From: Candidatus Helicobacter avistercoris
GTDB taxonomy: Bacteria; Campylobacterota; Campylobacteria; Campylobacterales; Helicobacteraceae
Direction of reading: 5' to 3'
Length of the DNA stretch: 34,040 nucleotides
Assembly (NCBI GenBank): GCA_019115525.1
Contig: DXDJ01000048.1
Coordinates: forward strand, 1-34,040
The position numbers and the translations under genes were made by a program. Shown in pieces: positions 9,752 to 17,983 of the stretch. The notes beneath the pieces are model-generated. The model made no database searches. It saw nothing but the letters and a program-made list of their open reading frames with translations, and was not told where the DNA came from. How positions within the stretch are numbered: position 1 is the stretch's first letter; the number at the start of each line of letters is the position of its first letter.

Positions 9752-11662
9752 ATGGATACCGCACAATTCCAACCCATCATCAACTTCATTTGGAGCGTTG
9801 CCGATGATCTCTTGCGTGATATTTATGTCAAAGGCAAGTATCGTGATGTGATATTGCCAATGACGGTGATTAGACGACTTGATGCGATGCTTGAGCCTAC
9901 CAAAGAAAGAGTGATTAAAACCTATCAAGCCTACAAAGACAAGCTAGAAAATGTCGATTTGCTCCTCACAGGCTCTCAGGGCAGTGGTATGAGTTTTTAC
10001 AACTACTCCAAATTCACCCTCCAATCCCTTTGCAATGAGCCAAAAAATATCCGAGCCAATCTTGAAAACTACCTTGATAGCTTCAGCCCCAATATCCAAG
10101 ATATTATCGCAAAGTTCAAGTTCAAAAACCAGCTTGACACCCTTGAAGAGGCAGGAATCCTCTTTGAAGTCATTGAGCGATTTTGCTCCCCCAAGATTAA
10201 TCTCTCCATCAACCCCACTCTAGACCCTCAAGGCAATATCCTCCAACAAGGACTAAGTAACCTTGGGATGGGCTATGTCTTTGAAGAGCTGATAAGGAAA
10301 TTCAACGAAGAAAACAACGAAGAAGCAGGGGAGCACTTCACCCCTAGAGAGATTATCCAGCTTATGACTCATCTTATCTTCCTCCCCATCAAAGAGCAAA
10401 TCCAAGAAGGCTCATTCCTCATCTATGACAATGCCTGTGGAAGTGGTGGAATGCTTACAGAATCCAAAGACTTCATCACAGACCCTCAAGGGTTAATCCG
10501 CTCAAATGCCTCTATCCTCCTCTATGGACAAGAGATAAACCCTGAAACTTACGCTATCTGCAAAGCCGATATGCTTATCAAAGGCGAAAATCCTGACAAT
10601 ATCAAATACGGCTCAACCCTCAGTGAAGATAAGCTTGGGGATTTGAAATTTGACTTTATGCTCACCAACCCTCCCTATGGTAAGTCGTGGGAGAAAGATC
10701 AAAAAGCTCTAGATGTGGAGAAAAAAGGAGGCAAAACCTCTTGCTCTGACCCACGATTCCAAGTGGGGATCACAAGCAAAGATGATGGACAGATGATGTT
10801 CCTCCTCAATATGATTTCAAAGATGAAGCAAACCCCTCAAGGCTCTCGTATCGCCTCAGTGCATAATGGAAGCTCCCTTTTCAACTCAGACAGCGGACAA
10901 GTGGCTATCCGCAAACACATCATAGAAAACGACTATCTTGAAGCTATCATCGCTTTGCCTACAAAAATGTTTTACAATACTGATATTCCAACATTTGTTT
11001 GGATCATCACCAACAGAAAAAAAGAGGAGAAAAAAGGCAAAGTCCAGCTCATCAACGCCACAAGCGAGAAATACTACTCCAAGATGAAAAAATCCCTAGG
11101 CGACAAATCAAACCAAATGCACTCCTCCCATATCGAAGCAATCACAAAGCTATTTTTGGACTACGCCCAAGAGGGAGATGCCCTCGTGCTAGACAATGAG
11201 GACTTTGGCTATACCAAAGTCACTATCGAGCGACCCAGAAGTGTAAAAGAGCTCCTAGAAGATAAGAGGTTTAACTCCCTAGCTCAAAAAGACGCTCTCC
11301 TGGAGAAGCTCACACACTTAGAGTCCCACCCCCAAGATTTCAAAGATAGGGGAGACTTCCTCTCCTATCTTGGAGTGAAACTCAGCAAAAGTGAAGCCAG
11401 TCTCCTCATCAACAGCGACAAAAAAAGCAATACAGAGAAAATCCCTCTAAAAGTGGATATCGCCTCTTACTATGAAAACGAAGTCAAACCCTATGTGCCA
11501 AACTCTTGGGTGGATTATGAGAGTGCAAGTGTGGGCTATGAAATCCTTTTCAACAAATATTTCTACACCTACACTCCCCCACGAAGTATGGGGGAAATCA
11601 AAGCAGAGCTAGAGAGCCTAGAGAGCGAAGTGCAAAGCTTGCTAAGTGAGATTATGCAATGA
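9752..11662 (+). CDS. hsdM: Type I restriction-modification system N6-adenine methyltransferase subunit
   Basis: GEHFTPREIIQLM, DNACGSGGML and TNPPYGKSW motifs. Confidence 0.96.
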   Translation: MDTAQFQPIINFIWSVADDLLRDIYVKGKYRDVILPMTVIRRLDAMLEPTKERVIKTYQAYKDKLENVDLLLTGSQGSGMSFYNYSKFTLQSLCNEPKNIRANLENYLDSFSPNIQDIIAKFKFKNQLDTLEEAGILFEVIERFCSPKINLSINPTLDPQGNILQQGLSNLGMGYVFEELIRKFNEENNEEAGEHFTPREIIQLMTHLIFLPIKEQIQEGSFLIYDNACGSGGMLTESKDFITDPQGLIRSNASILLYGQEINPETYAICKADMLIKGENPDNIKYGSTLSEDKLGDLKFDFMLTNPPYGKSWEKDQKALDVEKKGGKTSCSDPRFQVGITSKDDGQMMFLLNMISKMKQTPQGSRIASVHNGSSLFNSDSGQVAIRKHIIENDYLEAIIALPTKMFYNTDIPTFVWIITNRKKEEKKGKVQLINATSEKYYSKMKKSLGDKSNQMHSSHIEAITKLFLDYAQEGDALVLDNEDFGYTKVTIERPRSVKELLEDKRFNSLAQKDALLEKLTHLESHPQDFKDRGDFLSYLGVKLSKSEASLLINSDKKSNTEKIPLKVDIASYYENEVKPYVPNSWVDYESASVGYEILFNKYFYTYTPPRSMGEIKAELESLESEVQSLLSEIMQ

Positions 11663-12957
11663 GTGCGATTCCACAAAGCATTGCCTACAAAGAGAGTGGA
11701 ATCCCTTGGCTAGGAAAGATTCCTAAGCATTGGGAAATAAGGAGAGTCAAGCATCTGTTTGAAATAGGCAGAGGAAGAGTTATTTCTCAAGAAGAGCTTG
11801 ATGACAATGGATTGTATCCTGTTTATTCATCTCAGACTCAAGACAATGGGGTACTTGGCTATATACAAACTTATGATTTTGATTGTGAACAAATCACTTG
11901 GACAACAGACGGCGTAAATGCAGGAACAATTTTTTTAAGAAGAGGAAAACATAATTGCACCAATGTGTGTGGAACACTTCAGCCAAAAAACAAAAATGAA
12001 AATATGGTTTTTTTGACTTATGTCCTACAAAATGCAACCCCACACTATAAACGTCCAGATACAAATGGGGCAAAAATTATGAATAATGAGATGGCAGAAA
12101 TTTTATTGATATATCCACCACTTAAAGAACAACAGGCTATTGCAGATTTCCTAGATAAAAAGACACGCCAAATTGAGGAATTTATCGACAAAAAACAAAA
12201 GCTCATCACCCTCTTAGAGGAAAAAAAGCAAACTCTCATCAATCAGTGCGTAACTCAAGGGCTTGACCCATCCACACCTCTCAAAGACAGCGGAGTGGAG
12301 TGGATTGGAAAAATCCCCACACATTGGGAAGTGAAAAAACTAAAACTTCTTTTTGGTATTGGGAGTGGGCTTGGGATTACTAAAGCGGATTTTGTGCCTA
12401 GTGGGATTCCTTGCGTGAGTTATGGAGAAATCCACTCCAAATATCCTTGCCGACTTAACACAGGGATTCACCCACTCCCTTATGTGAGTGAAGACTATCT
12501 TGAGAGTAAGCCTCAAGCATTGCTAAAAAAGGGTGATTTTGTTTTTGCGGATACTTCAGAGGATATTGAGGGTTCAGGAAACTTTACAAGTTTGCAATCC
12601 GATGAGCCAGTGTTTGCAGGGTATCACACGATTGTCTTGAAGCCAAAAACACAGAGTATCCACTCCCCTTACTTTTCGTTTTTGTTTGATTCTTTGGGGA
12701 TAAGGAATCAGGTGAGAAAAGAGGTTTGTGGAGTAAAGGTGTATAGCATTACAAAATCTATTCTTAAAGAAGTTCAATGTCTTATCCCACCCCTTGAAGA
12801 GCAGAAGGCTATTGCAGAATATTTGGATACGCAGATAGCAAAAATAGATTTGGCAATCTGCAAAATCAAATCCCAAATCAATCTCATTAAAGAATACAAA
12901 ACCACCCTCATCTCCGAAACAGTATGCGGAAGAATTGGGGTGGAAGGAAATGTATGA
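11659..12957 (+). CDS. hsdS: Type I restriction-modification system specificity subunit
   Basis: Two TRDs with internally repeated GKIPxHWE and PPLxEQxAIA[DE][FY]LD conserved regions; ATGA overlap with hsdM. Confidence 0.95.
   Translation: MSAIPQSIAYKESGIPWLGKIPKHWEIRRVKHLFEIGRGRVISQEELDDNGLYPVYSSQTQDNGVLGYIQTYDFDCEQITWTTDGVNAGTIFLRRGKHNCTNVCGTLQPKNKNENMVFLTYVLQNATPHYKRPDTNGAKIMNNEMAEILLIYPPLKEQQAIADFLDKKTRQIEEFIDKKQKLITLLEEKKQTLINQCVTQGLDPSTPLKDSGVEWIGKIPTHWEVKKLKLLFGIGSGLGITKADFVPSGIPCVSYGEIHSKYPCRLNTGIHPLPYVSEDYLESKPQALLKKGDFVFADTSEDIEGSGNFTSLQSDEPVFAGYHTIVLKPKTQSIHSPYFSFLFDSLGIRNQVRKEVCGVKVYSITKSILKEVQCLIPPLEEQKAIAEYLDTQIAKIDLAICKIKSQINLIKEYKTTLISETVCGRIGVEGNV
12841..12932 (+). repeat. 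Direct repeat copy 1, 3' end of hsdS
   Basis: Matches 15932-16023 with 6 mismatches in 92 positions by manual alignment, no gaps. Confidence 0.93.
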
Positions 12958-15893
12958 ATTTTGCACCAGATAATGCAATAGAAAATTTACACGAATACGA
13001 TCTTCTTGAAGGGAAGCGTTACGCACAGACACTTGAAAAGATTGTCTTAAATGCTAAAACGCCTTTTACGATTGGTATTTTTGGAGAGTGGGGAAGTGGC
13101 AAATCTTCAATTGTTAAAACTGTTCAAAATTCAATTAGAAATAATCCTGAAAACAAAGATATAGAGTTTGTTGTCTACGATGCGTGGAAATACACACAAG
13201 ATTCGTTTAGAAGAACCTTTCTTGTAGAAATTGCAAACTATTTAAAAAGTAAAAAAATCATAAAAGATGAGGAGTATACAAAAGTCACACAAAATCTCTA
13301 TGAAAACAAAACAAGTGATGTTCAAGTAAAACCTAAGGCTAATTGGTTTTATATTATCTTGCTTGTTTTGTTTATTGGCGGTATTTCTTTTGGAATTGCT
13401 TACCTGTTTCAAAAATATGAATGGTCAATCAAGTATGAGATGACAGTTCAGGTTTTGGTCGGGATATTAAGCACTATTATTGCTCTAGCAAAAAATCTAT
13501 TGATTGATTACAAAGTAAGTGTGACAACACCTTTACTTTTTTCTCCAGAGCAATTTGAAGAGCGTTTTGATAATCTTGTAAAGACTTTTTTGGAAAAGAA
13601 AAAGGGAAAAGGAAAGCTTGCAATCATTATTGACAATTTAGATAGGTGTAGCAAGGAAAGTGCCTATCAGTTGCTAGGAGATATTAAGGGGTTTTTGGAA
13701 AAGGAGGGGGTGGTTTTTGTTATTCCTGTCGATGAGGATTCTTTTGTGAGAAATTTATCTTCTGATAGTGGTAAAAAAGGTGGAGCTAAAGAAGCAAAAG
13801 AGTTTTTGAGAAAAATATTCAACACAGTCATAAGGATAAAAAAGATTCAAGAAAAAGATCTTTTTGACCTCTCTAGTGAGATCAATCAAATCCATAATTT
13901 GGGATTTAGTCAAGATACTATTTATATTGTTTCAAAAAAATATGCCACCAATCCAAGAAGGATTGTGCAGATATTTAATAATATTGCTATAGAGAAGCAG
14001 GTTATGGCTTGCAAATACAATGAGGATTTTGCCAATGAGTTTGAAAGTCTTATTGCAATCCTTGTTATTATCCGAGAGGAGTGGTGTGAGGACTATTATA
14101 AGGTGGTTCAAAATCCTAGATGTTTATATACATTTAATGGGCTTTGTAAAGAAGCACAAGACTTTGTGAAACAGTTCAGGGTATTTTGTGATATTCCAGA
14201 GCAGGAGATTGAAAAACTACTCTATAATAGAGACAGGCATGAGGGGATTGATATTAATAATCTATCTGATTGCCAATATGAAACCCTTTCATTGGATAAT
14301 GAAGAAGAGTCTGAAAAGATTGTTGATTATCTGATTCATGAACTAGAAAAACATATCCAAAGACAGACTTTTGCAACAGGGGTTTTAAACACTTTTTACC
14401 ACATTATTTCTCTTAATGCTTACAAAGAGTTACCCACAACCAAGAATAGGGTAATTGTAGGGCTTTTAAATCATCAGCGTGGTTTTCTTGATCGTATTTC
14501 CGAAGAGTATTGGGAGAAGTTTTTTGGATATGTTGAAACTTGCAGAGGGCAGGGATTGTGCGAATTGCGAGAATATGTCGAAGAGCAATTTAATAAGACT
14601 TTTACACAAGAACAAGCCAAAAATAAAATAATTCCTGAGATTTGGAATTTAGGGTTTATTGATTTTATTAAAAACTCCGAGGAACTTGGCACTATAGATC
14701 AGCTTCAAGAAAAATTTTTGTCGTATGCAAAACTCAATCAAGATTTTGCTTTACACCAAGTCAATATGGATAAAGACAAAGTCTTATCGCTTGTTAATAA
14801 GTCTTATGTTGATTTTTTGTGTTCAAGTATCGTTGCCGACTTTGAGAGCCTTGCCAAAAAGGAATTGCATTATATTGCAGATTTTTATAGGCTTGAGCTT
14901 CAAGATATTTTACCTCTTTTTGCAATACGACCAAATCTTGGAACAATATCTACTGAAAATGATATAGAAGATGCAAAGTTTGAGTTTCTTCCTCTTGTGG
15001 TTATGCTCACAGACTATATGAAAAAAATCAATAAAACCACTGAAGGGGAACATGCAGAGATCGCTCAGTTTTTAGAATATTTAAAAAACACTCGCTACTA
15101 CATTGATACAAATGGGTATATGCATCTTTGGCAAATTGCTCAAGATATGGGTGCAACAAATATGCTTGAGTTTTATCTTCAAATTTATCGAATAACCTGT
15201 AACGTCATTAATGTAGTTTCCTATATCAGCTCTCTTGTGCAATTCTCCGAAGAGGCAAAGGAATTATTATATGAATCTTTGGTTCAAATGAAAGCAAAAC
15301 ATGGATTCCATTTGAGACCATTAAAATCCATACTTTTTGCATTTTCTGATAATAATGTAAATTTGTTCAAAATCTATGAGGGATATTTTTGCAACGATGA
15401 TATAGATAATATGATGTGTAACAAACTTCAAGAATTGGTTGAAACTCCTGTAACTCAGAATAATCAAGAAATTTTTGAAAACTTCTTTGGGAATGTTCAA
15501 AAGAGAAGTAAAGTTGCAATTGAGATTGGAAATATCCTTAGCGTTATGCCAATTCCTCAGCTAGAAAAAACCTCAAGAGCATTGAGAGACTTAGCTTTTG
15601 TTGTGCTTAGAAATAATAAGAAATATAGTGAGCTTAGAAGTCATAATTTTATTTTGGATTTAGTCAAAGATTCAAAAGCAAGAGCAGACCTATTGAATAT
15701 TTTAGGTAGTATGGATAAAAAACGAGAGATACAAGCATATTTGCGGATTATAGAAGGGTTATCTCAGACAAAATGTACAAAGAAAGAAAAGGATATTTTG
15801 AAAAAATGCATCAAGAAATGTGGGGGTAATAAACAACTAGTAAAAAAGATAAAGAAGATTGAGGAAAATTTGATACATGGGAAGAATCAATGA
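12954..15893 (+). CDS. KAP-family P-loop NTPase with TM segments, R-M-linked
   Basis: Walker A GEWGSGKS; Walker B LAIIIDNLDRC; two hydrophobic helices between Walker A and B; DAWKYTQDSFRRTFL; start ATG 12954 overlaps the hsdS stop (ATGA). Confidence 0.87.
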   Translation: MNFAPDNAIENLHEYDLLEGKRYAQTLEKIVLNAKTPFTIGIFGEWGSGKSSIVKTVQNSIRNNPENKDIEFVVYDAWKYTQDSFRRTFLVEIANYLKSKKIIKDEEYTKVTQNLYENKTSDVQVKPKANWFYIILLVLFIGGISFGIAYLFQKYEWSIKYEMTVQVLVGILSTIIALAKNLLIDYKVSVTTPLLFSPEQFEERFDNLVKTFLEKKKGKGKLAIIIDNLDRCSKESAYQLLGDIKGFLEKEGVVFVIPVDEDSFVRNLSSDSGKKGGAKEAKEFLRKIFNTVIRIKKIQEKDLFDLSSEINQIHNLGFSQDTIYIVSKKYATNPRRIVQIFNNIAIEKQVMACKYNEDFANEFESLIAILVIIREEWCEDYYKVVQNPRCLYTFNGLCKEAQDFVKQFRVFCDIPEQEIEKLLYNRDRHEGIDINNLSDCQYETLSLDNEEESEKIVDYLIHELEKHIQRQTFATGVLNTFYHIISLNAYKELPTTKNRVIVGLLNHQRGFLDRISEEYWEKFFGYVETCRGQGLCELREYVEEQFNKTFTQEQAKNKIIPEIWNLGFIDFIKNSEELGTIDQLQEKFLSYAKLNQDFALHQVNMDKDKVLSLVNKSYVDFLCSSIVADFESLAKKELHYIADFYRLELQDILPLFAIRPNLGTISTENDIEDAKFEFLPLVVMLTDYMKKINKTTEGEHAEIAQFLEYLKNTRYYIDTNGYMHLWQIAQDMGATNMLEFYLQIYRITCNVINVVSYISSLVQFSEEAKELLYESLVQMKAKHGFHLRPLKSILFAFSDNNVNLFKIYEGYFCNDDIDNMMCNKLQELVETPVTQNNQEIFENFFGNVQKRSKVAIEIGNILSVMPIPQLEKTSRALRDLAFVVLRNNKKYSELRSHNFILDLVKDSKARADLLNILGSMDKKREIQAYLRIIEGLSQTKCTKKEKDILKKCIKKCGGNKQLVKKIKKIEENLIHGKNQ

Positions 15894-16039
15894 AAAGAGC
15901 GATTGTAAAATACCTAGATGCACAAATAGAAAAAATAGATTTGGCAATCTGCAAAATAAGATCCCAAACCAATCTCATTAAAGAATACAAAACCACCATC
16001 ATCTCCGAAGTAGTATGCGGAAGGGTGAGAATTAATTAG
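15890..16039 (+). pseudogene. hsdS 3'-terminal remnant / 49-aa micro-ORF (MKRAIVKYLDAQIEKIDLAICKIRSQTNLIKEYKTTIISEVVCGRVRIN)
   Basis: Near-identical to the last ~45 aa of HsdS; ATG overlaps the KAP stop codon (ATGA). Confidence 0.85.
15932..16023 (+). repeat. Direct repeat copy 2 of the hsdS 3' end
   Basis: Gap-free match to 12841-12932 at offset 3091 bp. Confidence 0.93.
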
Positions 16040-16051
16040 AAAGGAGTAAAA

Positions 16052-17983
16052 ATGGAAGAGAAATATCAACTTATATCTTCACTGGTTGCCTTTAATCATT
16101 TGCAGGAAAGGGGTGAAACACCATTTGAGGTTTTAGATTCTTTTATTGACTTCATAATCAAAGACAAATCATTGAATAATTTTACGCACATAGAAATCCG
16201 TGATTTGCTAGAAGAGAACTTTGGCTTTAAGATCCCTTGCTTGGTTATTGAGGCTAGACTTCACAATGGAGTAAAAGAAAAAAAACTAGACTTCAGCAAT
16301 CAAAGATTTTGTGTAAAAGATGAGAATTTACTGAAACAAGTTGAAATAAATAAGGAAATTGAAGAGAGACGTATTGACGAAAACACATTGCTTGAAGAAC
16401 TCTATTTATCTATTGGAGAAAATTTATCTACAACCGAAAAAAACGCAATTCACAGGGCTTTTGTGAACTATTTTTTGGGTGAAAATTTGGGAGTGTATAG
16501 CAATCAAATTTATTCTTTTATTATAAAAAATAAAGATAATGAAATATTAAAAAATATTTCTAATGGAATTATTTTCTATGATGGTTTACGATATTGTAAT
16601 TCTTTTGAAAATAAGCATTGGGAGAAAATGTATATTTTTCTTAATATGGAAATTATTTTTCATCTTATGGGGTATAACGGAGAATTTTTTAAACAAATAG
16701 TTGAAGAGTTGATTGATTTAATAGTGGATATTAACAAAAAAAATAAGGTAATTTTTTTGCGTTATACACGAAAGGAAAGAAAGCGCATAGAAGATTTTTT
16801 TGTTGCTCTGAGAAACGATATGGATCCTACTAAAACAGAAGCTGCGCGAGAGATTATTAATAAGTGCAATGGCGATAAGCTAAGAGTGCGTAAAGAGGAG
16901 AAAGAAGTTTATTCACTCTTGGAAAATTATTGCGTTATAGAAGAAGAAATTGAGATAAAAGATGACATTAAAGAAAAAGATATATTTAAGACTATTAGGA
17001 CTAAGCTTGAGATAACAAATGATGAAGGTGTGAGATTTGATGAAATCAATGATGGCAACACTTTTGTTGAGTCTGATGAGATTTTAAGCTTTTTAATTAA
17101 TCTTATTTTGCTAAGAGGTAATAATCCTCAGACAATAGAAAGTGCAAAATATCTATTTTTAACTGAGGAAAGTTGTTATATTAAAATGGCTAATCTTATT
17201 AAAAAACACACTAAACACGAAATCCCAGTAGCAGTTAGGTTAAGTTATTTGACAAATATTTTTTGGCTTAAACTTGGCAAGGCTTTTTCAAGTAAAAAAA
17301 CACCAATTATTTCTCAAGCTGATGCAAGGGCAAAGATCTCTGTTGCGCTTAAGCTTGGAGAAAACATGTCTTCTTTGTATGAGGAGATAATTAGAAGAAA
17401 AGATGAGTTTGACGAAAAAATGGCTAAAGAACTTTTGTACGACATAAAATCAAGCAATAAGAAGCCCGAAAGTATTGATAAGGAGAACATTGATTCGACA
17501 CTTGCATTGAGTGGTGCAGACTTGACTTTTTTTCTTGAACGGCGAAAAAAAAGAGAAGAGAAGTTGGAAACAATGGGAAATGAAATAAGAAATCTTAAAA
17601 AAGAGAAAGATGAGATAGAGGCTCAAAAACAAGCATTGTCACAAGAGTTAAATGATGTAGGTTTGGAAAAAGAGAAACTGCAACGGCAATTAAATGAAGA
17701 AAAAGCAAGGAGAAAACAAAGAGAAAAAGAAGAGAGAGATAAAGATATGAGACGCCAAATTCTATTTTGCAGATTCAAACAATTTGGAAGCATACTTTTG
17801 GTATTGATTATTGCAAGTTGTATTTATATTTTTCTTCCCAAAAAGTGGTTAGAACATCTTAAAGACCTATTGTTTATCTTTGGTCTAAGTGGTTTGGGAA
17901 TTAGTGGATTCTTGATATGGCTTTATACCCATTTCAATAAAAAAATTAGAAATATGCAAGAACAAACAGAGGAAGAAAAATGA
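16052..17983 (+). CDS. Uncharacterised R-M-linked protein with C-terminal coiled coil and two TM helices
   Basis: 643-aa ORF with RBS (aaaggagt); Glu/Lys-rich heptad-like region at about aa 490-580; two hydrophobic stretches near the C-terminus; stop overlaps hsdR start (ATGA). Confidence 0.85.
   Translation: MEEKYQLISSLVAFNHLQERGETPFEVLDSFIDFIIKDKSLNNFTHIEIRDLLEENFGFKIPCLVIEARLHNGVKEKKLDFSNQRFCVKDENLLKQVEINKEIEERRIDENTLLEELYLSIGENLSTTEKNAIHRAFVNYFLGENLGVYSNQIYSFIIKNKDNEILKNISNGIIFYDGLRYCNSFENKHWEKMYIFLNMEIIFHLMGYNGEFFKQIVEELIDLIVDINKKNKVIFLRYTRKERKRIEDFFVALRNDMDPTKTEAAREIINKCNGDKLRVRKEEKEVYSLLENYCVIEEEIEIKDDIKEKDIFKTIRTKLEITNDEGVRFDEINDGNTFVESDEILSFLINLILLRGNNPQTIESAKYLFLTEESCYIKMANLIKKHTKHEIPVAVRLSYLTNIFWLKLGKAFSSKKTPIISQADARAKISVALKLGENMSSLYEEIIRRKDEFDEKMAKELLYDIKSSNKKPESIDKENIDSTLALSGADLTFFLERRKKREEKLETMGNEIRNLKKEKDEIEAQKQALSQELNDVGLEKEKLQRQLNEEKARRKQREKEERDKDMRRQILFCRFKQFGSILLVLIIASCIYIFLPKKWLEHLKDLLFIFGLSGLGISGFLIWLYTHFNKKIRNMQEQTEEEK

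Noticed and set aside
12924-12953. Start of the KAP gene at 12924 as listed in the ORF track
   Set aside because: The extra 10 residues are hsdS sequence read in another frame; ATG 12954 with ATGA coupling is more plausible.
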